The translations under genes were made by a program, and so were the position numbers. This document shows, one piece after another, positions 44,093 to 53,135 of a stretch of 64,000 nucleotides of DNA. The stretch is from Sphingomonadaceae bacterium. GTDB taxonomy: Bacteria > Pseudomonadota > Alphaproteobacteria > Sphingomonadales > Sphingomonadaceae. The stretch is taken from NCBI GenBank assembly GCA_947463325.1, contig CANHQT010000006.1:1-64000 (forward strand), in the 5' to 3' direction. Below the pieces are notes generated by a model. The model saw only the letters and a list, made by a program, of their open reading frames with translations. It was not told where the DNA came from and ran no database searches. How positions within the stretch are numbered: the stretch's first letter is position 1; each line of letters opens with the position of its first letter.

Positions 44093-45320
44093 ACATCAAC
44101 CCTGCCAGCGCCGCCGACATCAGATTGGCAAGGCTGCCTGCCACTAGCGCCTTGATGCCGAGGCGCGCGATCATCGGCCGCTGGTTGGGGGCGAGCCCCC
44201 CTGTCACTGCCATCTGGATGGCTATCGAGGAAAAGTTGGCAAAGCCACACAGCGCGAAGGTCACGATCGCGACCGTGGCAGGTGAAAGCTCGCCCTGCAC
44301 ACGCGCCAGTTCGATGAAGGCGACGAACTCGTTGAGCACCATCTTGGTGCCAAACAGCCCGCCTGCCGTGTCGGCTTCCGACCAGGGCACGTTAAGCATG
44401 TACATCACCGGCTGGAAAACATAGCCGAGCAGCATCTGGAAGCTGAGGTCAGGCTGGCCGAACAAGCTGCCGACCCCACCAAGCAGACCGTTGGCGAGAG
44501 CCACCAGGGCAACGAATGCCAGCACCATCGCACCGACCGCGACTGCCAGCTTGACGCCGGTCTGCGCGCCCTGCGCGGCAGCCATAATGATATTTGCGGG
44601 CGGTTCTTCGTCATGGGATGCGACCGCCAGTTCGACCGGCTCGATGCCGATGTCCTTGGGATCGTCCGGCATCATAATCTTGGCCATCAGGATGCCCCCC
44701 GGCGCGGACATGAAGCTCGCCGCGAGCAGATAGGGGAGAAGTTCATTGCCCAGCATTGAGGCATAGGCGCCGAGGATGGTGCCCGCGACACCCGCCATGC
44801 CGACAGTCATCAGTGTGAACAGCTGGGCAGGCGTGAGGCCGGCGAGATAGGGACGGATCACCAGCGGGCTCTCGCTTTGTCCCACAAAGATGTTCGCCGC
44901 TGCGCCCAGGCTCTCGATGCGGGTGATACCCGTCATCCATTTGATGCCGCCGCCCACCCATTTGATGATGAACTGCATGATGCCGAGGTAATAAAGCACG
45001 GAAATCAGGCTGGCGAAGAAGATAATCACCGGCAGGGCGGCGATAGCGAAGCTGTTACCGCCGATTTCAGCGGAGGCGATCGGTCCAAAAATGAAATCGG
45101 TCCCCGCCTTCGAATAGCCGAGCAGGTTGGAGACGCCGGCGGACATCTGTTCGATCACCCAGCGGCCCCACGGCGTATAGAGCACCAGGAAGGCGATACC
45201 CGCCTGCATCGCGAAGGCGGCTCCCACCACGCGTAGGCGGATCCAGCGCCGGTTGGATGACAGCAGCACGGCAATGGCGAGGATCAGCGCGATGCCGGCC
45301 AGCCCGATCAGATATTGCAT
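44082..45320 (-). CDS. nupC: concentrative nucleoside transporter (NupC family)
   Basis: Sodium/proton-coupled nucleoside uptake protein of 412 residues with many hydrophobic helices. GQSESPLVIRPYLAGLT (helical hairpin substrate site), GVKLAVAVGAMVLAFVALVAL and GFANFSSIAIQMAVTGGLAP are NupC signatures. The order NVP-type conserved residues cannot be fully checked by eye. A C/G hairpin lies in its short leader. It converges with the epoxide hydrolase gene at a shared stop-codon hairpin. Confidence 0.9.
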   Translation of the reverse strand: MQYLIGLAGIALILAIAVLLSSNRRWIRLRVVGAAFAMQAGIAFLVLYTPWGRWVIEQMSAGVSNLLGYSKAGTDFIFGPIASAEIGGNSFAIAALPVIIFFASLISVLYYLGIMQFIIKWVGGGIKWMTGITRIESLGAAANIFVGQSESPLVIRPYLAGLTPAQLFTLMTVGMAGVAGTILGAYASMLGNELLPYLLAASFMSAPGGILMAKIMMPDDPKDIGIEPVELAVASHDEEPPANIIMAAAQGAQTGVKLAVAVGAMVLAFVALVALANGLLGGVGSLFGQPDLSFQMLLGYVFQPVMYMLNVPWSEADTAGGLFGTKMVLNEFVAFIELARVQGELSPATVAIVTFALCGFANFSSIAIQMAVTGGLAPNQRPMIARLGIKALVAGSLANLMSAALAGLMLSL

Positions 45321-45340
45321 ATGTCCCCGAACCCCCGGCT

Positions 45341-45358
45341 GCCCCGTGTTGGCGGGGC
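45341..45358 (-). other. leader hairpin upstream of nupC
   Basis: GCCCCG-TGTTGG-CGGGGC, a 6-bp stem with a six-base loop about 20 bp before the nupC start. It could affect translation or attenuation of nupC, but no alternative structure or T-run is evident. The rest of 45321-45610 shows a GGGCGG/CCGCCC pair before the transporter gene and no recognised riboswitch. Confidence 0.3.
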
Positions 45359-45610
45359 CTATTGTTTCCGGATGAGGCTAATAGCCGTTCACGAAGCGAC
45401 GTCAAAGCGGGACGGGAATGGAAGTGCGCTAACATTCTCCGGAATAGCAAAAACGCGCGGCTTCGGAAGCATCGGCCTCCATCCGCAATGGCTTTGAGAA
45501 GCGGAAATTGGGCGAAAAGCGAGAGGCAGAAGTCACGTTGGAGTCAAAGGGCAAGGGGAAGGAGTAGGGCGGCCCTTTTCCCCCGTCGCAAAAACCGCTA
45601 ACCGCCCGTC

Positions 45611-46315
45611 ATGGCGAACCAATACACAGCGCAGGCCACAACTGCGGCATCGTCTGGCGGGCTCTCGCGCTCGCTGTTCCTTTTCAGCATCGTCTATGGC
45701 GGGCTGGTGTGCATATCCGGCGTCTTGGGTACCAAGATCGTCGCGTTAGGCCCGCTGACGCTCGAAGCCGGCATGTTTTCGTTTCTGATGCTTGTGGTTC
45801 TTTCCAGCGCCGTCAACGAGTTGCATGGGCCTGAAGTAGCTAACCGTCTGGTTCGGTTCGGATTTATTCCGCTGATCCTTTCGGCCCTGCTCATTCAGCT
45901 GGTGATTGCCTTGCCCGGCGCCGATTTCTTCGACAAGCAACAGGAATTCGAGGATATTTTGGGCAAGGGAGCGCGGCTGATGGTCGCTGGCCTGATTGCC
46001 TATGGCATTTCGCAAACTCTCAACGTCTATCTTTTTGACCGCCTTCGTTCCGGCACAGGCAAGATGGTCTGGCTGCGTGGCGGCATCGCTGCGGTGATCA
46101 GTCAAATCGTTGATACGACGTTGTTTTTGACCATTGCATTCTTGGGCACTTATCCGCTGCTGCCGTTGCTGGTGAGCGGCTTGATTGCCAAGCTGACATT
46201 GTCGCTCCTGATGGTGCCGCTTCTGGTTCAACTGATGGTCAATCTCGGCCGCAGGATGGATGGAGGAGCAAACGATAAAGGCTCGGCGGCTCATCCGGGG
46301 GATACAGCGCAATGA
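45611..46315 (+). CDS. queuosine-precursor transporter (VUT/YhhQ family)
   Basis: A 234-residue membrane protein with about six helices. [21 protein letters not shown] and [21 protein letters not shown] and [15 protein letters not shown] are typical of YhhQ/VUT proteins, which take up queuosine precursors such as preQ0/preQ1 for tRNA modification. The start lies after a GGGCGG/CCGCCC hairpin (45571 region to 45606), which could hide the ribosome site. It overlaps argB by 4 bp and is the first of five coupled genes. Loss of helix-1 boundary sequence is possible because the first 17 residues are polar. Confidence 0.85.
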   Translation: MANQYTAQATTAASSGGLSRSLFLFSIVYGGLVCISGVLGTKIVALGPLTLEAGMFSFLMLVVLSSAVNELHGPEVANRLVRFGFIPLILSALLIQLVIALPGADFFDKQQEFEDILGKGARLMVAGLIAYGISQTLNVYLFDRLRSGTGKMVWLRGGIAAVISQIVDTTLFLTIAFLGTYPLLPLLVSGLIAKLTLSLLMVPLLVQLMVNLGRRMDGGANDKGSAAHPGDTAQ

Positions 46316-47253
46316 CCACAGCTGATCCCGCACTCCTCGCCCGTGCGCAGACGCTGACTGAGGCGCTGCCTTTCATGCAGCGCTATGCGGGCAAGACATT
46401 CGTGATCAAATATGGCGGCCATGCCATGGGCGATCCCGATGCGGCGCGCGATTTCGCGCGCGATGTCGTGCTCATGAAGCAGGTCGGCATCAATCCGGTT
46501 GTTGTGCACGGCGGCGGGCCGCAGATTGGCGAGATGCTAGGCAAGCTGGGCGTCCAGTCGAGCTTTGTGGATGGGCTTCGCGTTACCGATTCCGAGACCG
46601 CAAAGGTCGCGGAAATGGTGCTATCGGGGGCCATAAACAAGGAAATCGTCGGCTGGATTGGCCAGGCCGGTGGTCGCGCTATCGGCCTATCGGGCAAGGA
46701 TGGCAGCCTCGTCACCGCACACAAGATCAAGCGCACCAAGCGTGACCCCGATAGCAATATCGAACGGGCCATCGATCTCGGTTTCGTCGGCGAGCCGCGT
46801 CATGTGAACCGCGCGATCATCGATACGCAGGTCGCTGCCGGCTTTATCCCGGTGATCGCCCCCATTGCCATTGGCGACCATGGGGAAACCTTCAACGTCA
46901 ACGCTGATACCATGGCTGGCGCCATTGCCGCCGCGCTCGGCGCGACACGCCTGTTCCTGATGACCGATGTGCCCGGCGTGCTCGACAAGGCGGGGACACT
47001 GCTGCCTGAGCTTGATGCAGACGGCATTTCACGGCTCAAAGCCGATGGCACGATCAGCGGCGGCATGATCCCCAAGGTCGATACCTGTCTCGCTGCGGTT
47101 GTTGGCGGAGCCGAGGCGGCCGTCATCCTCGATGGGCGAGTGCCGCATGCGATGCTGCTCGAAATCTTCACCACCTCGGGCGTCGGCACGCTGGTGCGTC
47201 GCAAGACGCGTGCCTTTGTGCCACCCCCTCCTCCCCCCTCCCCCGGAGCCTGA
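46312..47253 (+). CDS. argB: acetylglutamate kinase
   Basis: Second step of arginine synthesis, phosphorylating N-acetylglutamate, 313 residues. [13 protein letters not shown] opens the kinase, [18 protein letters not shown] binds phosphate, [16 protein letters not shown] and [20 protein letters not shown] follow. The long N-terminal helix ([21 protein letters not shown]) is the part that in arginine-inhibited hexameric kinases forms the allosteric unit. It ends in an unusual Pro-rich tail ([10 protein letters not shown]). The start overlaps the transporter stop as ATGA and it is 3 bp from yggT. Confidence 0.96.
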   Translation: MTTADPALLARAQTLTEALPFMQRYAGKTFVIKYGGHAMGDPDAARDFARDVVLMKQVGINPVVVHGGGPQIGEMLGKLGVQSSFVDGLRVTDSETAKVAEMVLSGAINKEIVGWIGQAGGRAIGLSGKDGSLVTAHKIKRTKRDPDSNIERAIDLGFVGEPRHVNRAIIDTQVAAGFIPVIAPIAIGDHGETFNVNADTMAGAIAAALGATRLFLMTDVPGVLDKAGTLLPELDADGISRLKADGTISGGMIPKVDTCLAAVVGGAEAAVILDGRVPHAMLLEIFTTSGVGTLVRRKTRAFVPPPPPPSPGA

Positions 47254-47256
47254 GCC

Positions 47257-47562
47257 ATGTTCCTGCTTACGCTGATCGATGTTCTGGATATCCTGCTTAC
47301 GGTGATCACATGGATCATCATCGCACAGGCCATTCTGTCCTGGCTGCTGGCGTTCAATGTAATCAGCGCGCGCAACGAAATGGTGGCCGGAATCTGGGAA
47401 ACATTGCGTCGCCTCACCGAGCCTCTTTATGCTCCGATCCGCCGCATCATGCCCGATTTTGGTGCGCTCGACCTTACCCCGATGGTGGTGATTGTGATCA
47501 TTATCATCATCTCGGGTCCGGGCCTTAACTATCTACGATACCTTGCGGTAAGCTACGTGTGA
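47257..47562 (+). CDS. YggT family membrane protein
   Basis: A 101-residue protein with two hydrophobic segments ([24 protein letters not shown] and [21 protein letters not shown]) around a polar loop with [23 protein letters not shown], the YggT signature. Members are linked to K+ or stress functions and cell division in other bacteria. It lies 3 bp after argB and overlaps folD by 4 bp (GTGA), in the middle of a coupled operon. Confidence 0.9.
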   Translation: MFLLTLIDVLDILLTVITWIIIAQAILSWLLAFNVISARNEMVAGIWETLRRLTEPLYAPIRRIMPDFGALDLTPMVVIVIIIIISGPGLNYLRYLAVSYV

Positions 47563-48461
47563 CTGCCCGGCTGATCGACGGAAAGGCTTATGCCGAGGGC
47601 CTTCGTGGCCGCATCGCCCATCGCGTGGCCGCCTTCCGCCAAGCGACCGGCCGGGCGCCGGGGCTAGCGGTTATCCTCGTCGGTGATGATCCGGCGAGCC
47701 GCGTCTATGTCGCCAACAAGGCGAAGCAGACGGTCGAAGTCGGCATGGCGAGCTTTGAGCATCGTCTGCCCGCCGATACTGCGCAGGCGGAACTGGTCGC
47801 GCTGGTCGAGGCGCTGAATGCCGACCCCGCGGTTGACGGTATTCTGTGTCAGTTGCCCCTGCCCGGGCATCTCGACGAGCTCGCCGTCATCGCCGCCATC
47901 GATCCCGACAAGGATGTCGACGGACTGCATGTGGTGAGCGCAGGGCGGCTTGCCAGCGGTCTGCCTGGCCTCGTGTCCTGCACCCCGCTCGGTTCCATGA
48001 TGCTGATCCGCGATGCGTTGGGGGATGATCTTTCAGGTAGGGAAGCGGTGGTGATCGGCCGGTCTATCCTAGTCGGCAAACCGGTCGCGCAGCTCTTGCT
48101 CGCCGCCAACTGCACCGTCACCATCGCGCATAGCCGGACGCAGGGCCTGCCGGATGTTGTCCGTCGCGCGGATATTGTGGTCGCTGCGGTCGGTCGGCCG
48201 GAAATGGTCAAGGCCGATTGGGTTAAGCCGGGTGCCTGCATCATCGATGTCGGCATCAATCGCGTGGCCGCGCCTGACAAGGGCGAGGGCAAGACACGGT
48301 TGGTGGGTGACGTGGCCTTTGCCGAATGTGCCCAAGTGGCAGGCAGCATTACTCCAGTGCCCGGCGGGGTTGGCCCGATGACCATCGCCTGCCTCCTTTA
48401 CAACACGCTCCTTGCCGCTCACCGCCGCGAGGGACTGGCCGAGCCGGAGGGGATGACGTGA
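47559..48461 (+). CDS. folD: methylenetetrahydrofolate dehydrogenase/cyclohydrolase
   Basis: Bifunctional folate one-carbon enzyme, 300 residues. The catalytic Lys lies in [26 protein letters not shown] and the C-terminal [18 protein letters not shown] are FolD signatures, and [17 protein letters not shown] binds NADP. The start codon is GTG at 47559, overlapping the yggT stop (GTGA). It shares one base with the marC start (TGATG). Confidence 0.96.
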   Translation: MTARLIDGKAYAEGLRGRIAHRVAAFRQATGRAPGLAVILVGDDPASRVYVANKAKQTVEVGMASFEHRLPADTAQAELVALVEALNADPAVDGILCQLPLPGHLDELAVIAAIDPDKDVDGLHVVSAGRLASGLPGLVSCTPLGSMMLIRDALGDDLSGREAVVIGRSILVGKPVAQLLLAANCTVTIAHSRTQGLPDVVRRADIVVAAVGRPEMVKADWVKPGACIIDVGINRVAAPDKGEGKTRLVGDVAFAECAQVAGSITPVPGGVGPMTIACLLYNTLLAAHRREGLAEPEGMT

Positions 48462-49090
48462 TGATTGAGCTCTTCATTTCCGCTTTCGTCACATTGTTCG
48501 TGGTGATTGATCCGCCCGGTTGCGCCCCGATTTACGCCAGCCTCACCGGCGGCGCGACGGAGCGTCAGCGGCGATCAATGGCGTGGCGCGCGGTCGCGCT
48601 TGCAGGGGCGATCCTCATCTTCTTTGCTCTGTTCGGAGAAGATCTGCTCGGCTTCCTCCATATCGATCTCGACAGTTTCCGCATTGCGGGCGGCATCATG
48701 CTGTTCGTGATTGCCATCGACATGGTGTTCGAGAAGCGCACAGAGCGTCGCGAGCAGCGCGCGGAAAAGATCAAGGCAACGCCGGAAGTGGAGGATGTGT
48801 CCACCTTCCCGATGGCTATGCCGATGATTGCGGGGCCGGGCTCGATCGCCTCTGTGATGCTGCTTGTTTCGCAGAATGACGGCATTGAGGCCGCGCTCAC
48901 CATCTTCGGCGCGCTGCTTGCGGTGCTCCTTCTCACGCTGGCTGCGCTATTGCTTGCAGGGCCGATGATGCGCGTGATGGGCGCCAAGGCGGAAGCGGTG
49001 ATCACCCGCCTGCTTGGCGTGCTGCTCGCTGCGCTTGCCGCCCAGTTCGTGATTGACGGACTTAAGGCGAGCTTCCCAGCGCTTGCCTGA
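48461..49090 (+). CDS. MarC-family integral membrane protein
   Basis: A 209-residue membrane protein with six hydrophobic helices. VTLFVVIDPPGCAPIYASLT is the MarC/UPF0056 N-terminal signature, and MPMIAGPGSIASVMLLVS repeats the motif in the second half, reflecting the internal duplication of the family. Transport substrate is unknown; the family was named from the mar locus but is not a proven antibiotic transporter. The ATG at 48461 has AGGGG about 8 bp upstream. Confidence 0.9.
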   Translation: MIELFISAFVTLFVVIDPPGCAPIYASLTGGATERQRRSMAWRAVALAGAILIFFALFGEDLLGFLHIDLDSFRIAGGIMLFVIAIDMVFEKRTERREQRAEKIKATPEVEDVSTFPMAMPMIAGPGSIASVMLLVSQNDGIEAALTIFGALLAVLLLTLAALLLAGPMMRVMGAKAEAVITRLLGVLLAALAAQFVIDGLKASFPALA

Positions 49091-49108
49091 GGCCGTTGTC
49101 GGGCCCCG

Positions 49109-49795
49109 TTATCGAGCGCGCGTATCTTCCTGCGTCACCGGTGCGATGCGGATTTCGACGCGCCGGTTGCAGCGATAGCCTTCTTCGCTCGTCTCGGCGC
49201 ATTTGAGCGCGGTTTCGCCATAGCCGCGTGTCGCCATGCGCTGATACTGGACGCCGTGGCTGGAGAGATAATTCTGCACCGCAATCGCCCGCCGCTCCGA
49301 AAGGCCCTGATTGTAGACCTCCGACCCACGTGAATCAGTGTGGCCGTAGATGTCGATATAGGTGGAGGGATAGTCGCGCAGGGTGGAGGCGACCTGATCG
49401 AGCGTTGACTGAAACTGCGGCTGCACGGTCGCGCTGTCATAAGCAAAAGTAACGTCGCCCGGCATGTTGAGTACCAGCTGATCGCCCTGCCGGTCGACTT
49501 CTATGCCTGTGCCGGCCGTGCGTTGACGCAGTTCGCGCTCCTGCCGGTCCATATATGCGCCGACACCTGCGCCGGCGATGGCACCGATCCCCGCTCCGAC
49601 GATGCGCTCGGTGCGATCGCGCCGCCCACCGACGAGGTCGCCGAGCAGATAGCCGCCGGCCGCGCCGAGCACACCGCCGATCGCTGCGCGGGAGACGCGC
49701 TGTTGACCGGTTTCAGGGTTGGTCACGCAGCCTGCAGAGGCGAGGCCGATCAGAGATACTGTTGCGGCTATCCTGGCTTTGGTGGTGAAGATCAT
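49109..49795 (-). CDS. OmpA-family peptidoglycan-binding lipoprotein
   Basis: A 228-residue outer-membrane lipoprotein. The signal ends in the lipobox ASAGC (Cys22), a Gly-zipper region (AAIGGVLGAAGGYLLGDLVGG and GAGIGAIAGAGVGA) resembles Rick_17kDa/YMGG domains, and the OmpA-like C-terminal domain has TFAYDSATVQPQF, IDIYGHTDSRGSEVYNQGLSERRA and RRVEIRI. It should bind peptidoglycan diaminopimelate through the conserved Asp and Arg. AAGGAAG lies about 8 bp before the ATG. It diverges from the hemolysin-like gene across about 230 bp. Confidence 0.9.
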   Translation of the reverse strand: MIFTTKARIAATVSLIGLASAGCVTNPETGQQRVSRAAIGGVLGAAGGYLLGDLVGGRRDRTERIVGAGIGAIAGAGVGAYMDRQERELRQRTAGTGIEVDRQGDQLVLNMPGDVTFAYDSATVQPQFQSTLDQVASTLRDYPSTYIDIYGHTDSRGSEVYNQGLSERRAIAVQNYLSSHGVQYQRMATRGYGETALKCAETSEEGYRCNRRVEIRIAPVTQEDTRAR

Positions 49796-50025
49796 GATGT
49801 GCTTCCTTGCCTCTGCGATGCCGAGCGGATCGCTGCGCCTGACTTAACCGGATACAATTCCGCTGCGGCCCCAAGGTTCCACTTTGCCACCGTAACGACA
49901 GCTGAACGGGGCGGCAGTGCACGGATCAGCGGATTATTTGACGCCCGCTTGTGCGGCGGCGGTCAACGGCGATATACGCTTTTCCATGCCGCCTCCGCGC
50001 GGCACCATGGCAACAGGCGGAGTCA

Positions 50026-51336
50026 TTGAGCGTTTTTCCCTGGGGTGACCTTCTCGTCATCCTGATTTTGGTCGTCATCAACGGTCTGCTCGCCATGTCC
50101 GAGCTGGCGATTGTCTCGGCCCGAAAGCCACGCCTCGAAGCGATGGTGCGTGCTGGCAAATTCGGTGCGCAGCAAGCCATGGATCTGGCTGCCGAACCGG
50201 GCCGTTTCCTCTCAACAGTCCAGATCGGCATCACGCTCGTCGGTATTATTGCAGGTGCATATTCGGGTGCCAGTCTTGGCGGACCCGTCGCAGAGCGGCT
50301 GGAACTCTGGCTGGGCCTTGAGGATGACACGGCCGACATGCTGGGCTTTGCCCTCGTCATCGGCCTAACCACTTATTTGTCGCTGATCATTGGGGAGTTG
50401 GTGCCCAAACAGTTTGCGCTGCGTTCGCCCGAACCCATTGCTGCACTTGCGGCGGTGCCAATGCAGTGGATTGCGCGGCTGACAGCCCCACTTGTCTGGC
50501 TGCTCGATGGGACGAGCGCTCTCATCTTTGCACTGCTTGGCCTAAACCGCGAGAGTGATTCAAAGGTGACGGCCGAAGAGCTTCATTTGGTCGTTGCTGA
50601 GGCTTCGCGTTCCGGCGTGATCGAAGAAAGCGAGCGCGCGATCATTTCGGGTGTCGTCCGGCTCGCCGACCGGCCAGTGCGAGAGGTGATGACACCGCGC
50701 ACCGAGGTCGACTGGATTGATCTCAAGGCGGACGGCAATGCGGTGCGCGAACGGTTGCTGGCGACACCGCACACGCGCCTGCCTGTTGGAGACGGCAGCA
50801 TCGAAAACCCCGTAGGTGTCGTGCAGGCGCGGGATATTGCCGGCGCCCTGTTCCGCGGCGAGGCTATCGATCTCGCCCGGCTGGTGCGCAAGGCAGCGGT
50901 CGTACCCGACCGGATTGATGCGATGGATGCGCTCGCAGCGCTGCGGACTGCCGATGTCCCCATGCTTTTCGTGCATGACGAATATGGCCATTTCGAAGGC
51001 CTGGTCACGCCGGCTGACCTTCTCTCTGCTATCGCTGGCGAGTTTGCGTCCGATCAAGACATCGGCACCGATCCGCAGATCGTCACGCGGGAGGACGGCA
51101 GTCTGCTCGTCTCGGGTTCAGCCCCGGCGGATGCGCTGGCTGAACGGCTCGGTATCACGCTCGACGAGGATCGCGACTATGCGACGGTCGCTGGTCACGC
51201 GCTTGCGATCCTGCGCCGCCTGCCGAAGGAAGGCGAGGCGTTCGTGAATCAGGGTTGGCGTTTTGAAATTGTCGACATGGACGGGCGCAAGATCGACAAG
51301 CTGCTGGTCACCGCGGTCGTCGAGGAAGAGGGCTAG
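50026..51336 (+). CDS. hemolysin-like CNNM/CBS/CorC membrane protein
   Basis: A 436-residue protein. The DUF21/CNNM membrane domain takes about residues 1-190 (SELAIVSARKPRLEAMVRAGK; GELVPKQFALRSPEP). It is followed by a CBS pair (MTPRTEVDWIDLKADGNAV, THTRLPVGDG) and a CorC_HlyC domain (DRDYATVAGHALAILRRLPKEGEAF). Members are linked to Mg2+/Co2+ efflux. I use the TTG at 50026 because the N-terminus then begins LSVFPWGDLLVILI like relatives; GGCGGAG is only about 3 bp upstream. A GTG at 49951 gives an Arg-rich leader. Confidence 0.88.
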   Translation: MSVFPWGDLLVILILVVINGLLAMSELAIVSARKPRLEAMVRAGKFGAQQAMDLAAEPGRFLSTVQIGITLVGIIAGAYSGASLGGPVAERLELWLGLEDDTADMLGFALVIGLTTYLSLIIGELVPKQFALRSPEPIAALAAVPMQWIARLTAPLVWLLDGTSALIFALLGLNRESDSKVTAEELHLVVAEASRSGVIEESERAIISGVVRLADRPVREVMTPRTEVDWIDLKADGNAVRERLLATPHTRLPVGDGSIENPVGVVQARDIAGALFRGEAIDLARLVRKAAVVPDRIDAMDALAALRTADVPMLFVHDEYGHFEGLVTPADLLSAIAGEFASDQDIGTDPQIVTREDGSLLVSGSAPADALAERLGITLDEDRDYATVAGHALAILRRLPKEGEAFVNQGWRFEIVDMDGRKIDKLLVTAVVEEEG

Positions 51337-51342
51337 CCGCCC

Positions 51343-51861
51343 TCAGCCCCCGAGTGCACCGAACCGCGCCGCGAACCCCGCCTTGTCGCCGCGGGCGAGA
51401 TAGCCGGCCTGCTCGACCCAATTGTCGCGTTCTATCCGGCCCGCAAAGTTTCCGAGGAAACGGTCCACTTCTGCGATGTCTGAAGGGGTCCAGGCGGCAA
51501 TCTGGTCGAAACGGGTGACGCCCAAAGAGGCTAACAGCGTTGCCAGCTTGGGACCGACACCTTTGATTTGGCGGAGGTCGTCAGGCTCGCCGGTAGCCGC
51601 GGGGATGGCCGGACGCTCGCCATCCTTTGCAGCCGCGACGGTTGCAGGCTGGGCTGGCGGCGCGGGTGCGAAGTTGACCGGTGTTGCCACATCAATGACA
51701 GGCTTTGCCGGCTCCAGAGGTGCGCGCGGCGTTTCATCCTGCGCGGGCGCCGCCGTCTCCTGCCCACCGCGACCCCGCAGCAACAGCCAGAGTAGCAGCG
51801 CCACAACGGCGATGCCGATGGCAATCAGGATCAGCATGTTCGTTTCAATTGCGGGCATCAC
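51343..51861 (-). CDS. membrane-anchored helix-hairpin-helix protein
   Basis: A 172-residue protein with one N-terminal helix ([20 protein letters not shown]), a roughly 65-residue Ala/Pro-rich linker, and a C-terminal domain [29 protein letters not shown] with [13 protein letters not shown]. That module is the helix-3-turn-helix found in predicted 5'-nuclease-like DNA-binding proteins and in helix-hairpin-helix tails of several envelope proteins. No nuclease domain is present. Its start overlaps the purD stop by 4 bp, so it is translated with purD. Confidence 0.85.
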   Translation of the reverse strand: MMPAIETNMLILIAIGIAVVALLLWLLLRGRGGQETAAPAQDETPRAPLEPAKPVIDVATPVNFAPAPPAQPATVAAAKDGERPAIPAATGEPDDLRQIKGVGPKLATLLASLGVTRFDQIAAWTPSDIAEVDRFLGNFAGRIERDNWVEQAGYLARGDKAGFAARFGALGG

Positions 51862-53135
51862 CCTTGCTCCTCACTCTGTTCATTTTCGCGTGCCACTTCG
51901 CGCCAACCAATATCGCGACGGCAGAATCCGTCTTCAAAAACAATCTTGTCGACGGCGGCATAGGCGCGCGACTGCGCCTCGGCGACATTCGTGCCTGTGG
52001 CGGTTACTGTCAGAACACGGCCGCCATTTGACACTAGCTTCCCCGCACGCTCGGCAGTGCCGGCGTGAAAGATGATCGCACCATTGCTCTCGGCATCGGC
52101 GAGATCGATGGTTCCGCCGCGCAACGGTGTGCCGGGATAGCCCTTGGCTGCCACGACCACGGTCAACGCAGTTTCCTCAGAAAAACTCACCGGCCCGAAA
52201 TCCTTGAGCCGTCCGTTCGCCACGGCGAGCGCCAGCGCTCCAAAATCACCTGCAAAGCGAGGCATCAGCACTTGGCATTCGGGATCGCCGAAACGGCAAT
52301 TATACTCGACCAGCTTCGGCCCCTCGTGCGTCAGCATCAGGCCGGCATAGAGCACGCCTACGTAGGGCGTGCCGGCGGCCGCCAGCGCTGCGACGGTCGG
52401 TTCGACAATCTCTGCCATCGCCTGCGCTTCGAGATCAGGTGTCAGCACTCGCGCCGGGCTGTAGGCCCCCATACCACCGGTATTCGGGCCGATATCGCCA
52501 TCGCCGACACGCTTATGATCCTGTGCGCTGCCAAAGGCGACGACGTTCCGGCCGTCGGACAGGGCGAATAGACTCGCTTCCTCGCCCGACATGAACTCCT
52601 CGATGACGATGGGATGCCCGCCGTCGGTGGCGTCGCGTACCGCCGCTTCGGCCTGTTCGCGGCTTTCGGCAATAACTACGCCCTTGCCCGCCGCCAGCCC
52701 ATCAGCCTTGATGACGACCGGCAGGCCGAACCTATCGAGAGCTGCCAACCCGTCGGTCGCGTCGCTACAGCGCACCCATGCTGCGGTGGGGATGTTGGCG
52801 CGTGCGCACAACGCCTTGGTAAAGGCCTTGCTGCCTTCCAGGCGCGCCGCGGCAGCATCGGGTCCGAACACGGGTATGCCTGCTGCGCGTAACCGGTCGC
52901 CCAGTCCGTCGCACAGCGGCGCTTCCGGGCCGACCACCACGAGGGCAACCCCTTGGGTACGGCACCAGTCGATCACCGCACCTGCATCGGCTATGTCGAG
53001 CGCGACCAATGTCGCATGATGCGCGATTCCGGGATTGCCGGGCGCAGCGGACAGACGTGTGCAGCTCGGCGATTGCGCCAGCTTCCAGGCGAGGGCATGT
53101 TCACGGCCCCCCGACCCTATCAGGAGTATATGCAT
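51858..53135 (-). CDS. purD: phosphoribosylamine-glycine ligase
   Basis: Second step of purine synthesis (GAR synthetase), 425 residues. [19 protein letters not shown] and PGNPGIAHH begin it, the ATP-grasp core has [13 protein letters not shown], and [18 protein letters not shown] and [14 protein letters not shown] follow. [13 protein letters not shown] is near the C-terminal third. The ATG at 53135 gives the canonical N-terminus, without an obvious ribosome site. Its start shares base 53135 with the TTG start of xseA on the other strand. Confidence 0.95.
   Translation of the reverse strand: MHILLIGSGGREHALAWKLAQSPSCTRLSAAPGNPGIAHHATLVALDIADAGAVIDWCRTQGVALVVVGPEAPLCDGLGDRLRAAGIPVFGPDAAAARLEGSKAFTKALCARANIPTAAWVRCSDATDGLAALDRFGLPVVIKADGLAAGKGVVIAESREQAEAAVRDATDGGHPIVIEEFMSGEEASLFALSDGRNVVAFGSAQDHKRVGDGDIGPNTGGMGAYSPARVLTPDLEAQAMAEIVEPTVAALAAAGTPYVGVLYAGLMLTHEGPKLVEYNCRFGDPECQVLMPRFAGDFGALALAVANGRLKDFGPVSFSEETALTVVVAAKGYPGTPLRGGTIDLADAESNGAIIFHAGTAERAGKLVSNGGRVLTVTATGTNVAEAQSRAYAAVDKIVFEDGFCRRDIGWREVARENEQSEEQG

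Noticed and set aside
45560-45610. Possible preQ1 riboswitch before the queuosine-precursor transporter
   Set aside because: There is an A-rich segment (CAAAAACCGCTAA) and a GGGCGG/CCGCCC pair, but the class I stem-loop and pseudoknot layout cannot be completed, so I call only an ordinary leader stem.
49796-50025. GGAAC-containing sequence as an EcfG (general stress) promoter for the OmpA lipoprotein gene
   Set aside because: No CGTT-type -10 is found at the required spacing.
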